64,000 nt of DNA from Aselliscus stoliczkanus (GCA_033961575.1 CM066732.1:94045187-94109186), one strand, 5' to 3'. Shown: positions 10,241-22,452, numbered from the stretch's first letter. Numbers and translations: made by a program. Notes: a model not told the origin generated them from the letters alone.

Positions 10241-13035
10241 GAAAATCAGTGGCAGGATAGAAACAGTACTGTACTTTCTCGTATTTGTCCTATAACTTTC
10301 TCTTTCAAGGTCAGGGCAGTTACCCTGGGCCAGCTCTAGCATCACAGGGTTAAACAAATAAATCCATGTTTGCTTTATACATGCTCTTTTGTGTAGTTGT
10401 GTGGTCATTCATTCTGAGTGGGTTTGTATATGAATATATGTATAATTTATGTAAACTGCACATAAATATTATATATGCCTATATATGTTTCTCTAGTGTG
10501 AAAAGAATATATTTAGGTGGGTATATCAGCAAAGTTTCTAAGTTCTTTCTTATGCAGAAGCCCCATGATGTCCCTGGCATACCTTCATCTAGCAGAGAAC
10601 AATGGAACTTTTGCTGGAGAATGTCCTGGTATAAGACATACAAAACCATCAAGGGCTGCCAGTCTTTCTTCTGGTATGATTCAAAGTATGGGCTGTAGAC
10701 ATTACTTTGTTCAGTGCCAGAAAGTCATTCAAGGCTTTATTTGAACACGCCTTGAGTTTCAGATTCAAGAGGCAAAGAGTAAGAGAGAGATTATATTTCA
10801 GTTTCAATATCAGTCCAATTATCAACTATGTCAAGACACATAATTACCCCATATTTGAGTCACTGCCAATGATTAGTAATAACCTATAATCTTGACATTT
10901 CTGTCAAAAAATATCCTATGGTTTCTAAATTAAAATCTGCCAACCTTAAGAAACATAGGTAAAGGAGATGTTATCATAAGGTCTCAGTGGAAAGATAGCT
11001 TGCTTTAGAACCAAGTTTTTCAGCTAACTGGGCAGAGTGCTTATGTTAAGCCCTCTTTCTCACTGCCTTTGGTTAAAGATGGAGTGTTTACAAATCACTT
11101 TGGGATTTATAAAGAATTGAATTGATTCTGAACTATAAATTGTTATAAATTATGACCTTCATTCTCCACTGCTTGATTAAAAGAGTGTGAGGGAATTAAG
11201 AAAACTAGGTCACTGAGGTTACTGAAAGTAAACACTGATTATTTCTCAATTTCTTTTTTCCTAAATTTTCTCAAAATATTCACATTCCTTTTTATTTGAA
11301 AAGATGTTCCAGACACAAATAAGATACTATGTCAGACAATGGGTCTGGCGACTCAGCTTCTCAGCTTTTCCTGGAAATCAAAGATTCTTCTTTTCTAGGA
11401 GTAGGAAGCTAAAGGTGTCACACAGTCAAAAATGTTTCCATCTACTGGTCAGACTCAGGAATACACTAAGTGTTTTGCCTAAAATCGCTAATGGAGAACA
11501 CAAAACACTCAAATTGAGCAGAGGTTAACTTCCAGGCTCCAACATTCAAAATAGTGGGTTCTTGCTGATGGTGAAAGTAAATTCCAATAAAAAAGCAGAC
11601 TATTCAGAGAGATCAGAGGAGAAGGAGAGGGGTAAGATTAGAATTCAAATTCCTTGAGGTTCTGGTTGTGTATTCTCTTGCCAACCTAGAAATAGGCAAT
11701 AAATAGGTTGTAATTGCTTTGAAATATTTAGGCAAAAACTGCTCTGCCTCATGCATTCCCAGACTTAGTAGACCATAGAATTCTGAGTCTGAAACCAGTA
11801 AATGGAATGGCTTAAGAGGTCAACTGACCCTTTTCTCAATGCCTAGTTGGCTCAGTGGCTTCCTCATAGTCAATCTTTTTAATTCATTCCTTTGGGTGAA
11901 AATACGTGCCTGTTTCCTTTTCCAGCAGTCACAGGGAATTAATTTGCCATGGTGAGCCATGGCCAGAGAGGACAATGGAATTTGTCTCATTCCTGTGATG
12001 ACTTTAGATATGAAATGCCAGGCTGCTGGCCTAGGGGAAGGTACTGTAAGTTACAGGCACTAAGCCAAGTTTCCCCAGCACCCCCTGTTCCTTTTGACAG
12101 CCACCCTCCTGGGCTGTGATCTGGCTGAATTAATTCACAGCTGCCAGTTATTGGGACTTTATCTGCATTGTTAGCATTCCTTATAACCTGCAGCCTCTGT
12201 TCATTTAATGGTTATCTGATGGGGACTGATATTACGTGAAGAGGAATGTCCAAATCATGCTGGCTTTGGCAAGTGGGAGCTAAAATAGCAGAACTCCAGT
12301 TTAAGAGGGGGATGTATGCTCATGGTTATGAGATTTGTGTTGGTAGGATTGTGGGATGGGAGGAAAAAGAATTCCAGGAAATATTTCTGGCAAGGGGAAC
12401 TTGAAAGAATGACCCTCCATGTACTGTATTTGATAAAAAGACGAGAAGAGAGCTACAAGGGAGTTAAGAACAGGTATGTTAATGACACACTTCTCCAAAT
12501 TATTTTTGGCCATTTTTCAGGCACACATTCTTTATTCGTACTCGCATTGCTATACTCAGTCGAACAATTTATTTGCGTTGAACTAATTTGAGCAAGAAAC
12601 GTTGAGTTTTTAGAGACTCAGCTTTCAAGAAGCAATTCTTTGAAAGGACACATTCCTAAAGCATGTTCCTGAATTCAGGGTCTTTCTTTCCAGAACCCTA
12701 GGCAGAAGTGAGAGTCTGGAAAAAATTATATCAACCTATAGGAAGAAAGTTTTTCAGTGAAACACATTCAGCTATTGTGACTAAAGCAGAACTTTCTTCA
12801 AAGTGGCATTCTGTGTGAGCATATTGACTCAAAAGCATTCTTTTCTGTTTAGGGCATGCTGCAGACCCGTAGGGGAATAGTAAGGAAGGAAAAAATGAAA
12901 CCAAAAGGGACAATAAGAATCCCAAGGGCAAGACTCATAAACACAGAGATGTCAATTTCACAATGACTCAAAAAATATTTTGATCACACTTGCAATATAC
13001 TGACCATAAAATGAATGCTCATTTTTAAGAAAGCC
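10241..13035. other. 2.8 kb gene-free stretch, largely unique
   Basis: No gene is supported. Short frames at 10366-10698 and 12316-12591 have no recognisable domains. The part at about 11940-12250 has a more balanced base composition and several motif-like blocks (CAGCTG E-box, TTATCT GATA-type sites, AATTAATTC homeodomain-type site). It is the best candidate here for a conserved regulatory element. Confidence 0.4.
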
Positions 13036-13880
13036 TAATATCTGTGCTGGACGAACTGGACGTTCACATGCAAAAGAATGAAGCTGAACTCTATCTTACA
13101 CCTCTCACAAAAATTTACTCAAATGGATTAAGATCTGAAGCCATAAAGCTCCTAGAAGAAAACATAGGGGAAAACACTCCTTGACAGTGATCTTGGAAAT
13201 GATTTAATGGATATGATGCTATAAGCATAAGCAACAAAAGCAAAAATAAACAAGTAGGACTACATCAAACTAAAAGGCTTCTGCACAGCATAAGACATGA
13301 TCAACAAAATAAAAAAGCAACCTATGGAATGAGAGACAATATTTGCAAACCACATATCTGATAAGAGGCTAATATCCAAAGTATATAAGGAACTCAACCA
13401 CCCAATAGCAAAAAATCCCCCCAAATAATCCAATTAAAATTGGTCAAAGACCTGAAGAGACATTTTTACAAAGAATATACATAGACGGCCAATAGGTACA
13501 TGAAAAAGTGCTCAACATCATTAAGCATCAAGGAAATGCAAAGCAAAACCATGAATGAGATAACACCTCACAAATGCTTTAATGGCTATTATCAAAAAGG
13601 CAAGCGATAACAAGTACTGGTGAGGATGTGGAGAAAAGGGAACCCTGTACACATGGTGGGAATGTAAACTGGTACAGCCACTATGGAAAACAGCATGGAG
13701 GTTCCTCAAAAAATTAAAACCAGAACTACTATATATTCCAGCATTTTTATTTCTGGGTAGATGTCTGAAGGAAATAAATTCACTATCTCAGAGAGATATG
13801 TTTATTACAGTATTTGCAACAGCCAATACATGGAAACAATCTAAGTGCCCATTGACAGGTGAGTGGAGAAAGGAAATGTG

Positions 13881-13882
<2 letters not shown>

Positions 13883-13936
<54 letters not shown>
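13883..13936. repeat. (TATC)n microsatellite
   Basis: About 13 uninterrupted tetranucleotide units inside the L1, directly left of the inverted-repeat element. Confidence 0.97.
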
Positions 13937-13947
13937 GAGGTACAGAA

Positions 13948-14130
13948 AATGTATACACATTTTAAGAAAGGCAAAAACACTGTATTAAAATTGTGATACT
14001 CAATATATGCCGATAACAAAAAATGAATACAAGTCACGTTTGACTTCTGCAATTACAAGAGGTGCTCAAAGTGGTCACCATCAGTGTAATTTTAATACAG
14101 TCTTTCCCTTTCATAAAACGTGTATACATT
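13948..14130. mobile_element. Unclassified MITE-like element with 24-bp terminal inverted repeats
   Basis: The left end 13948-13971 starts AATGTATACACATTTTAAG. The right end 14107-14130, reverse-complemented, starts AATGTATACACGTTTTATG. The two arms match at 22 of 24 positions and enclose about 135 bp of sequence not belonging to L1, with a phrase GAGGTGCTCAAAGTGGTCACC near 14060. It sits within an otherwise continuous L1. It may extend a few bases further left (GAGGTACAGA). The outer ends now abut two microsatellites, so the target duplication is not readable. Likely a non-autonomous cut-and-paste transposon; superfamily not assigned. Confidence 0.75.
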
Positions 14131-14144
14131 CTCTCTCTCTCCTC

Positions 14145-14238
<94 letters not shown>

Positions 14239-14245
14239 ACACACA
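14131..14245. repeat. (TC)n(AC)n compound microsatellite
   Basis: About 70 bp of TC-rich repeat with a few interruptions, followed by about 45 bp of AC repeat with one GACAC break. The frames reading through it as Ser-Leu and Thr-His runs are artefacts. Confidence 0.97.
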
Positions 14246-14789
14246 ATGGAATGTTATTCAGTCATAAGAAAATTCTGTCATTTGCAACATGGATGATCCT
14301 TGAAAGCATTACGCTAATTGAAATAAGTCCAACAGAGAAAGACAAATACCGCATGATCTCACTTATATATGAAATCTAAAAAAAACAAAATCATAGAAAC
14401 AGAGGACAGATTGGTGGTTGCCAGAGGCAGGGCGTGAGGGAAATGGGTAAAGGTGGACAAAGGGTAAAAACTTCTAGTTATAAGATAAATAAGTCATGAG
14501 GATGTAATATACTGCATGGAAACTGTAGTTAGCTAGACTGTAGTATATATCTGAAAGTTGCTAAGAGGGTAAACCTTGAAAGTTCTCATCACAAGAAAAA
14601 AAAAAAACTGTAACTATGTGAGGTGATGGATGTTAAATTTTACTGTGGTGATCATTCTGTAATATAATTATTACCTTATACACCTTAAACTTGCACAATG
14701 TTACATGCCAATTATATTATGATAAAGCTAGAAAAATAAGTCAAGAGAAATATTTAAAAAGAAAGAAAATCTAATATCTGTCACCATAA

Positions 14790-14990
14790 TTGTGGTGGTT
14801 CTTTCAGCGCTTTCAATGGCCTCTGGGGCCAAACCCAATGTGAAGTTGACACTTCCCAGAAATGTGCCAATGTTGCTTGGGCTCCCTGTGCCTCAGTGTT
14901 CTCTTTCATAAAATGGTACCCACCGCACAGGGCTGTTGAGTGTGTTAAAAGTGTTACAGCATGCAACACGATTAAAACAGTGTCTGCATT
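14790..14990 (+). mobile_element. MIR SINE, sense
   Basis: Has the MIR core and tail order: TTGCTTGGGCTCCCTGTGCCT, CTCAGTGTTCTCTTTCATAAA, ATGGTACCCACCGCACAGGG, CTGTTGAGTGTGTTAAAAG and an AAACAGTGTCTGCA end. It lies just beyond the L1. Old and decayed, with an uncertain 5' limit. Confidence 0.65.
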
Positions 14991-15570
14991 GTAATGAGAG
15001 TTCTGTGACTGTTACTGTTTGCTCCTTGCTACCTGGGGGGCACGAGGACCTTTAGTTTGGCTCTGAGGACTTACCCCTCCTAGTTTTACCTCCTTCGCTT
15101 CCATGTGCCATCCCTTCAGAGCCTCTGCCACTCCAGAAAACATTTTGTATGTACAAAATATTTCACAGGATGGCAGGGAGAAAGCTGGACCACTCTCAGT
15201 ACATGCCATAGCTGATGGCCTCCCTGCTACTCCCCCACCAACCTAAGTACTCGGCTCTCCCCCAGATCAAGAAAACCAGCACCTTTTCCTGTGGGAAGGT
15301 CAGTTCTGTGTCCCCACTGCCAGCAGCAGCCTCTCTCATTTGTCCCTTATTCCCCGCCAAAAGGCGGATCATTTATTTATTTTTTTTGCAGAGAGGAAGG
15401 TTGTCTTCAGAAAACCTTCCATCACCACATTTATTAAAAATTTGGGAGTCTAGACATAGATAGAGCTTCTTGGACTTGAAGGAAGAATACTTCTCTTTCT
15501 TTTGAGTCTTCTATGGGAATGAGAGAAAATATACATTAATGTGAGTATAATTTGGCCTGCTAAGTTTGTA
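14991..15570. other. Gene-free stretch, no recognised repeat
   Basis: Moderately GC-balanced sequence with no supported gene. Short frames on both strands (15012-15209, 15215-15463) lack domains. Confidence 0.4.
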
Positions 15571-15574
15571 TATA

Positions 15575-15675
15575 TTATCTGTCTCCCCCACTAGATACTA
15601 AGCTCCCTAAAGTCAGTAAACTTGTCTATCTTTTTCTACATTTCACATTTATTAAATGAATGAATAAATAAAACT
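15575..15675 (+). mobile_element. L2 LINE 3' end, sense
   Basis: Follows the L2 end: CTGTCTCCCCCACTAGATAC, TAAGCTCCCTAAAGTCAG, and the terminal ATTAAATGAATGAATAAATA. Confidence 0.7.
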
Positions 15676-16254
15676 GAGGAGGGGTTATACTTGGTAGTTG
15701 TGAAAATTTATTTTTTTAACTCTCTCATGCTTTCCCTTGGAACATAAAAATAGACAATGATGTGCTGGTGAATGTTAATAACCAGTTTCCCAGAGAAGTG
15801 AGAGAAGGCCTGATTTGTAACATTTGACAATTTCTGTGGTACAAATACCCACCATAAGTGATTTCAAGCTATCAATGTGGAGCTCACAAAATTTCTGGCA
15901 ATTTAAAAGTAGGCTCTTGTAAGCGGGTACCAATTAGCTACAGCACACTGCTGAAAATAGATATTAGATTAATATTATGTCATTTGAAAAGGACAACCTA
16001 GTATTGTTTAACATGGATTGAAACTAGAATACAAATCCAAAAAAACACTGCTCTTTCTAGATACGTAAATACATGTATAAACAAATAAATAGACAGATGT
16101 ACAGAAATGAGTTAACGTAGATGGCTGTCCATAAGAAGATCTGCTTGGAAGGTTGCCTATTGCCTGGCATCTGGGAATTTGGATTTTAGGAGGAATCTCA
16201 CCATTGCCAGAACTGATAAGAGTGACTCATTTTACCCAAACCATTGATACAAAC
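15676..16254. other. Gene-free stretch, no recognised repeat
   Basis: AT-rich unique-looking sequence with no gene or clear transposon. Confidence 0.4.
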
Positions 16255-16640
16255 AGTGTGGCTTATGGTGAACACGTTTTCATTCTGGAAATCTGAAAGT
16301 TCTTATTGGCTAGGCAGTGGGTGCCTATGTGACTAGTCCCCAGTTAAAACCCTGGAGTCTCTAATGAGTTCCCCTGATAGATATCTCACACATATTGTCA
16401 CAAACAATTGCTGGAGGAATTGAACACATTGTATGTGACTCTATAGGAGAGGACCCTTGGAAGCTTTGCCTCGTTTTCTATGGACTTCACCCCACATGCC
16501 TTTTCCACTTGCTGATTTTGCTTTGTATCCTTTCCCTGTAATAAATCATAGCCCTGATATGATTCTATGCTGAGTCCTGGAGTCCTCCTAGTGAATTATA
16601 GAACCTGAGGGTGCACCTGGGAACTTCCAACAGGGTATGA
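16255..16640 (+). mobile_element. LTR-like repeat, family not assigned
   Basis: The right part reads like a 3' LTR: a TTTGCTTTGTATCCTTTCCC stretch, AATAAATCATAGCC polyadenylation signal at 16541-16546, then GAGTCCTGGAGTCCTCCTAG and GAACCTGAGGGTGCACCTGG. I recall a dispersed mammalian LTR with this wording but not its name. Boundaries and TG/CA ends are not clear, so it could also be an internal piece of another retroelement. Confidence 0.45.
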
Positions 16641-16689
16641 AAATAAACCAATAAGTGCTAGATACACCTGAGGCTACTGTTGTTTCACA

Positions 16690-16935
16690 ATATTCAAAAA
16701 AGTCTACAGGAAATCTGTTCTCTTCTCCTCTATACTCTCATAGCACATTGTATATCCTTTGGCTATGGCACTTAATGTATTACAGAATAAGTCCCATCAG
16801 CAACCCTTACTCTCACCTCTGTTCTAGGGCAATGAACTCCCTGAGGGCAGGGGCCATTATTGTTTTATTCGTCTTTGTACTGGGAAGTATAATGACCACA
16901 CTTACTAGAACATTGCAGTCTCTAAATAAATAGAT
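16690..16935 (+). mobile_element. L2 LINE 3' end, sense
   Basis: Contains CATAGCACATTGTATATCC, a CTCTGTTCTAGGGCAATGAAC phrase, CTCCCTGAGGGCAGGGGCC, and CTAAATAAATAG at the end. This is the ordered L2 3' terminus. The 92-codon frame across it is a by-product. Confidence 0.8.
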
Positions 16936-18035
16936 TGTATTGCATGGGGCTAGAAAACTTTGGGGTTAGGAGAGGGGTGAGGAATAAAAGACTATTTAGT
17001 TGGAGGGGCAGTTTTGAAACTTTGTTGAGGGGGGACAGAAGCAAATATCTCTGCCCCATTCCAGCCTCTTCTTCACACTGTTCAGTGACTGGTTGATGGG
17101 ACATCCCGTGTGCTCTATCCTCATTGTGTTCCTGATGTCCACAGTACTATGAATCCCTGAAGGACCTCCACTGAGCTCTCTCTTTCTTACCAACCCAATT
17201 CCAATCTCACACAAGGCAGCAGAGTGATTAATTATTCTTAGATTAGGTTATATAATTAATTAGACAGGTTGAGGCAGAGACATACTAATTAAAAGGTATC
17301 GAAAAAGAAGACACTACTAATTAGAAGTTACTAGGAAATTACTTCAGAAGATCAACAAGGAAGACTTGGATACCCTAATTCTGTGAAACACCAGATTTTC
17401 CCCTTAGTGGCTATCATTTCCCCATGTCATTGAAACTGGTGTCAACACTGCTTAGTAACATGGAATTTAAAGGCATGTTTTCCATATTTACTGAGACATT
17501 CTGATCCTTTTACTAGTAGACTGGATGAATGCAAACCAAGCCAGGACAGAATACTGGAAAAATTTGGAATTATGCCTGACTTATTATTTTTTTTCTTAGC
17601 TCATGTACGGAACGCTGAAAGCTTATTCACTTCTGGTAAGTATAGTTAACAGCAAGGAATAGAGAGATGAAATGCCCAGAGAGATGATTAATATAAAATG
17701 ATATAAATATAATGGGTTACTCATTGCATTTTTTTTTATTTCCCAGTGAGGAACAGTCACTTCCATTCCTCTTGCTCTAGAGTGAACATAATGTAAGCAC
17801 AAAAGATTTATGAAAGATTTATGACCTTTATTATTTAATCCAACTTCACGACAGTGTGTGTAATTATTGCCAGAAAATTTTGGTTTAGGAATAATTACTT
17901 ATAGAGAAGGATAGCTGTGAATGTTTGTTATTAGGTTCATTTCTTGAGCATAAACATAATACTGTCTATAAATCTATTACCATATTTAATTAAACATGTT
18001 GTCCATCAGATTAAAATGTGAACAGGCAACTATCT
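16936..18035. other. 1.1 kb gene-free stretch, no recognised repeat
   Basis: No gene or clear repeat. An unusual density of TAATTA-type motifs (TTAATTATTC, ATAATTAATTAG, ACTAATTAAAAG, ACTAATTAGAAG) occurs at 17225-17330. These are homeodomain-like cores but are common in AT-rich DNA. Confidence 0.4.
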
Positions 18036-18039
18036 GTAA

Positions 18040-18500
18040 GTGGATTATATGGAGAACTGCCCATAGATGGGACTCTGTGCTAAAAGCACTGTGTACACAG
18101 TGGTTGACAAAACAGACGTGGTCTTTGTCCCTATGTAGCTTATAGTCTTACGAGAGAGAGCAAATATGTAAGAAAATAATCAAATAGATATTCTATCACA
18201 AATTATGATGTGTTATGAAGGCAGAGGGTGCTAGGAGAGAGAACTTATACTGGATGGTGAAAAAGGCCTCTCTGAAGGATGGTACATTTAGACTGAGGCC
18301 TCAGGAGTAAGATGGAGTCAACTGGAAAGAGCATGTGTCTCTTTGTGAGGATAGACAAGGGCGGGCGGTTAGGCAGACTGAACAGCATGTATGTAGAATC
18401 TTAGAAAAGAACCCGCAGAGATGAGGAACTGAAAGGAAGTCAATGTGGTTGGAGCACAGTGAAGGAGAGGGGAGTTGCGTTTGATTGCCACAACACTGAC
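18040..18500 (-). mobile_element. L2 LINE 3' region, antisense
   Basis: Plus-strand order matches a reversed L2: GCACTGTGTACACAGTGGTTG, ACAAAACAGACGTGGTCTTT, CTTATAGTCTTACGAGAG, AAGGCCTCTCTGAAGGATGG, TTTAGACTGAGGCCTCAGGA, GAACTGAAAGGAAGTCAATG. On the minus strand this is the distal ORF2 and 3' UTR. Confidence 0.75.
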
Positions 18501-19570
18501 CAGCACAGTTCCATGGGTACACCAGGGCTCAATACATTTTCCCTGAAAATGAATAAAGTTTCTATAAAAATAAATTTTCCATGAGGTTAACTTTGACCCT
18601 AAGTTATGATCTCACCCCAAATAGATTCTAATATCTCTACCAAGAACAGAAAACACTGGGGGTATAGGGAGGGCACAGTCTCCTGGGATAGCCATAGACA
18701 AATATAGAAATTGTGAAGTTTACGCAGTAGAAATAAGATACTGTTAGTGAATTGGTCTATTGGTTTAACCAACTTAGTTCAATGGAGTTTAACTGGGACA
18801 GATGAGTTGGTGACAGTTGATATGAGGGAGTTGCATGGTTTAGACAAGAACTGAAAAGATCTCAGTATTCTTCCTGCCATGGTCTCATCAATAACTCTGT
18901 CCCTCAGGTTAAATCCAAAACAAATGGGGCAGGTAGAGTGGAAAAAACTATTCTGAATTTTTTTAGTCCTAGTGTGGACCTAAATATTGACATTTCCCTG
19001 TCATGCATACTTTAAACCAGGAAAGATGAGTCCAACCTTATTTTTGATGCTGCTAAGGCATCCTGAACTCAGACTGTATTTCAGTTCTAGACTAACTGAA
19101 GAATGACTAGACTGTGAAGGAAACAAGTAGCACAGAGTATATTGCCACAACTTGCTTTCAGATGAAATTGATATTGAGGTAAAGGAAAATAATCAAGCCA
19201 AATTCTGAACTTATTTCAACTCTCTGAGACTGGAGGTACTCCGGTCAAGTATGTACTCCAGCAAAAAAAAAAAATCAGTCTTCTGCCTTCTTGGTCATTA
19301 TTTTGTCATCTAGGAGACCCACTTGAATGAGCAGAATCTATGTAAATTAGAAACATATGGATTAAACCTCTCAAAATCACCCCTCATGATTGAGGTTTTT
19401 GACAAACTAAAAGACTATCAGAACACATTTGGAAATGTTTTCAGAATCCAAGAACCACCAATCTCTAAAAATGAAGCCAAAACATGGGAACATTATGATG
19501 TTCCTCATATTTTTATGTTTAAGAAACTAATTCCTGTCATCACTGTTCCTAATATAAGTATTTGGGGGTG
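18501..19570. other. 1 kb gene-free stretch, no recognised repeat
   Basis: No gene or clear repeat. The 82-codon frame at 19323-19571 looks superficially protein-like but matches no family I know and shows no splice context. A 12-A run is at 19263-19275. Confidence 0.4.
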
Positions 19571-19632
19571 AGATTAAACATGCTGATGTGAAAATGGTGA
19601 AAGATTAAACATGCTGACGTGAAAGTGGTGGA
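19571..19632. repeat. 31-bp tandem duplication (two copies)
   Basis: The unit starting AGATTAAACATGCTGA is present at 19571-19601 and again at 19602-19632, with three differences. The second copy carries a CpG (GACGTG) where the first has GATGTG, a common deamination-type change. Confidence 0.9.
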
Positions 19633-20515
19633 AGGAGTTCTGATCTGGTATATCCTAAGTTTCCATGGGAGGTGGTAAATCTGGAAGTCAATTAGAATGT
19701 CACACTTAACAGGGTTCTAAATAGCAAAACTAGAATTGACTCTAGTTAGTTTAAGCAGAAAAGGAATTTGTTAAGGGGAATTAGGAAGGCTCACCAGTTT
19801 CCTTAGAGGGCAAGAGAGTCAGGCAGAGGCTTTGCAGCTGGGAGGAGTGTCCAAACCACACCCTGATGGCTGCCCTAGGAAAGACACAATTTGTTGCTTA
19901 GCCCAGACATTCCAACTGCAACAATAATAATGGTAACTGGATGACAGAAACTTTTTTACTCTTTACACCAAAAGACAGGGACCTCTACTGCCATACTTAC
20001 TGAAAGATGGATTTTGCATACTCTTCTTTACATGGATCAAAGTGCTCCATGGATGTATCGGATTGGCACAGCCTAAGTTACATACCTGTGCCCTACCTAA
20101 AAGTTAATCTGGGGGTAAGAGTTCTTTCATCTACTTGAAGAAGAGAGATATATATGGTGGGAGTTTCACCAAGCATAACAAGGGTGCTCCTAGGATTCTG
20201 GACAGCCACAACATGGCAGATGTCCTGAACAATGTAGGTTGTGTAATATCTTCTAGTTATTTGCTTTGCTATGCAAATAATGATATATTTATCACATATA
20301 CACTTCTTATTTTTCTTCATGACTTTTTTTCTTACTAATTATATTAAAGGCTCTCATTTACCCAACATTTAGCAAACACATTTTCTACAAGGAACACAGG
20401 TGAAAACCAGAAAACAAGTGCCTCTAAAAATGGGGTAAGATGGGATTGAGCATAAATGAAACATCATGCATTTGATTTACATGAACATACTATAGGCATT
20501 CGACTCAGGGACTAT
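19633..20515. other. Gene-free stretch with a possible old repeat
   Basis: The piece at about 19690-19870 (AGTTTAAGCAGAAAAGGAAT, TTTGTTAAGGGGAATTAGGA) resembles a dispersed mammalian repeat I recall but cannot name. The remainder is unassigned. No gene is supported. Confidence 0.35.
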
Positions 20516-20519
20516 TAAT

Positions 20520-21600
20520 CCCTCCTTTTTTTGTAGATTTATTTTTTGTTAGATTTCCTCGCTTAGAGAAAAGTTGCAAGAATAGTTCAATAAATATCCA
20601 TGTACTTTTTACTAGATTCATTAATCTCTCTTGCTTTGAACAGTCCAGTCCAGTTGTTTTTCAGAATGTTCCTGAATTTGAATTTATATGGTTGTTTTCT
20701 CATGACTCAATTTAGATTAAACACATTCAGTACAAATGCTACCTAGGTGATGAGGTACTCTGTGATTTCTAAAATAAGTCACTTAATATCTGCTTGTCCC
20801 TTTACTAGTAATGTTCAATTGAATCACTTGGTTAAGTTGGTGGACTCCAGGTTTCCTCTTTATCAAGTTATTTTTCTCTCTACATAATTAAAAAGTGATA
20901 CTCAGAGACTGTGAATATCCTGCTTCCTGATAATCTTTTAACCAAGATTTTAGCATTCATTGATGATTTTTTGCTGAATTAGTTATGACTACAATGATTG
21001 CAAAATAAAGATTTTCACATTCTGTCATATCTCCTGCATTATTATTTGGCATTCTTCTGTAAATAGAATTTTCTCTTCCTATTCATCACATTCAATTCAT
21101 TCATTTGTTCTTACTTATAGTATAAGTATTGATCCTAATTCATTTTCTTATTCAATATGTTCTATTAATGACAGTTTTCACTTTGATGCTCAAAATTATT
21201 TAAGTTTGGCCAGTGGAAGGCTTCTTCAGGCTGGCTCCTGTGTCATTCTGACATGGCCCCAACAGATTTTGAGTGCTCCCTTAATTTTTGGTACAACAAG
21301 AAGTTTCAAGAACACCTAAAACTTTTCCTGCCCCAAGGCTAGAATCAGCATTTCTTCCAGAATAACTAGTTTCTTTTAGAGTAAAAAGAAATGGTATTTA
21401 GATGCCAGGATCTAGATGCTAGTATGCTCATTTCTATTGAATATCATTTCCTCCAGGTTCTTGCAGTTGACAAAGCTGGGAATTATTTACATTTTTATCT
21501 GTATCTATAAGCCTTGATACCTTTAATCAGATTCAATGCCATAGGATTTTTCCTTTTCTACTCTTGTTCCATATTTTGAATGCATTTCTTTTTTCTATCT
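20520..21600 (-). mobile_element. L1M LINE 3' UTR region, probably antisense
   Basis: The text follows a very common old L1M 3' UTR block: AATAGTTCAATAAATATCCATG, CAGTTGTTTTTCAGAATGTTCC, AATCACTTGGTTAAGTTGG, TTTTAGCATTCATTGATGA, TTTGGCCAGTGGAAGGCTTC, TCAGGCTGGCTCCTGTGTCA, CTTTTCCTGCCCCAAGGC. Orientation is inferred from the better-resolved L1 at 53970-56110, which carries related text before antisense ORF2. Confidence 0.75.
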
Positions 21601-22110
21601 CCCTCTTTCTATGCTTTAGTATAGGCAGAATAATTTAATTTCTCCACAGAAACAGCCACAGTTCTGGATTGGGTGGAGGAATTATACCCCAGATGCCACT
21701 ACCTTTGCTACATCATATCTATTAATAGTTGGGTGATCATCTCAAAGCCAGTTTTGACCTCCCTTGCTCAAGGTCCCCCACTTGTCATCGTTCTCCTGAT
21801 CTTCTTGATTTAGTCATTAAAGTCAATATCCTAACCTCTTTTCCTGATCCTGGCTCTATTTCCTCTTGTCTGGACAATGTTAATAGATTTCTATCTTGTA
21901 TTCTTGTTCTCATAGTGTTCCTTGTTTTAAGATAAAACTGACATATAATTTTACAGGCAAGTTGATTTTACTTCAAGTCAGAAATAATCATGTTTCTAAA
22001 AGTTTACACCAAGCCTAGTATTCAAAGTTGTTATTCTAGTCTATTCCCACCCTATCTCCTCTTAATACATCCTGTTTCAGCTAAACTTAATGCCTTGCTT
22101 CTTATGCAGA
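21601..22110. other. Gene-free stretch between LINE fragments
   Basis: No gene. The piece from about 21925 (AAAACTGACATATAATTTTAC) may be another antisense L1 3' UTR fragment but is too short to be sure. Confidence 0.4.
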
Positions 22111-22452
22111 CAGAACTTTCATTTTTTAATTAGTTTCAGGTATACAAAACAACATAGTGATTAGACATTTACACCCTCACAAAGTGATAACCTTAACAAG
22201 TCTACTACCCCTCTGACATCATACATAGTTATCACAATATTCCTGACTATATTCCCTATGCTGTGCTTCACATCTCCATGACTATTTTTTAAGTAATAGT
22301 TGATATTTGATATTATTTTATATTAGTTTCAAGTGTACAAAGTAGTGGATAGGCACTTATATAATTTACAAAGCGATTCCCCCAATAAATCTTGTACCCA
22401 TCTGACCCTATACATAGTTTTTACAATATTATTGACTATATTCCCCACACTA

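Larger units (their letters stand above)
13040..14740 (+). mobile_element. L1M LINE, sense, distal ORF2 and 3' UTR, interrupted
   Basis: A 5'-truncated L1. It begins in distal ORF2 (ACTCAAATGGATTAAGATCTG, GAGACAATATTTGCAAACCA, CTAATATCCAAAGTATATAAGG, GGTGAGGATGTGGAGAAAAG), and runs into the 3' UTR (ATGGAATGTTATTCAGTCAT, CGCATGATCTCACTTATATA, GGTGGTTGCCAGAGGCAGGG, CACCTTAAACTTGCACAATG). Stops break every frame. Between 13883 and 14245 it is interrupted by a TATC microsatellite, a 183-bp inverted-repeat element and a TC/AC microsatellite. The host L1 resumes directly afterwards, so the insertion is younger than the L1. Confidence 0.92.

Noticed and set aside
13883..14245. Tandem arrays considered as a CRISPR array
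   Set aside because: They are uninterrupted microsatellites with no spacers; the DNA is mammalian.
14007..14379. Ser-Leu and Thr-His repeat frames
   Set aside because: They are translations of the TC/AC microsatellite.
19323..19571. 82-codon frame with a protein-like look
   Set aside because: No family resemblance, no start context or splice signals, and a length common by chance here.
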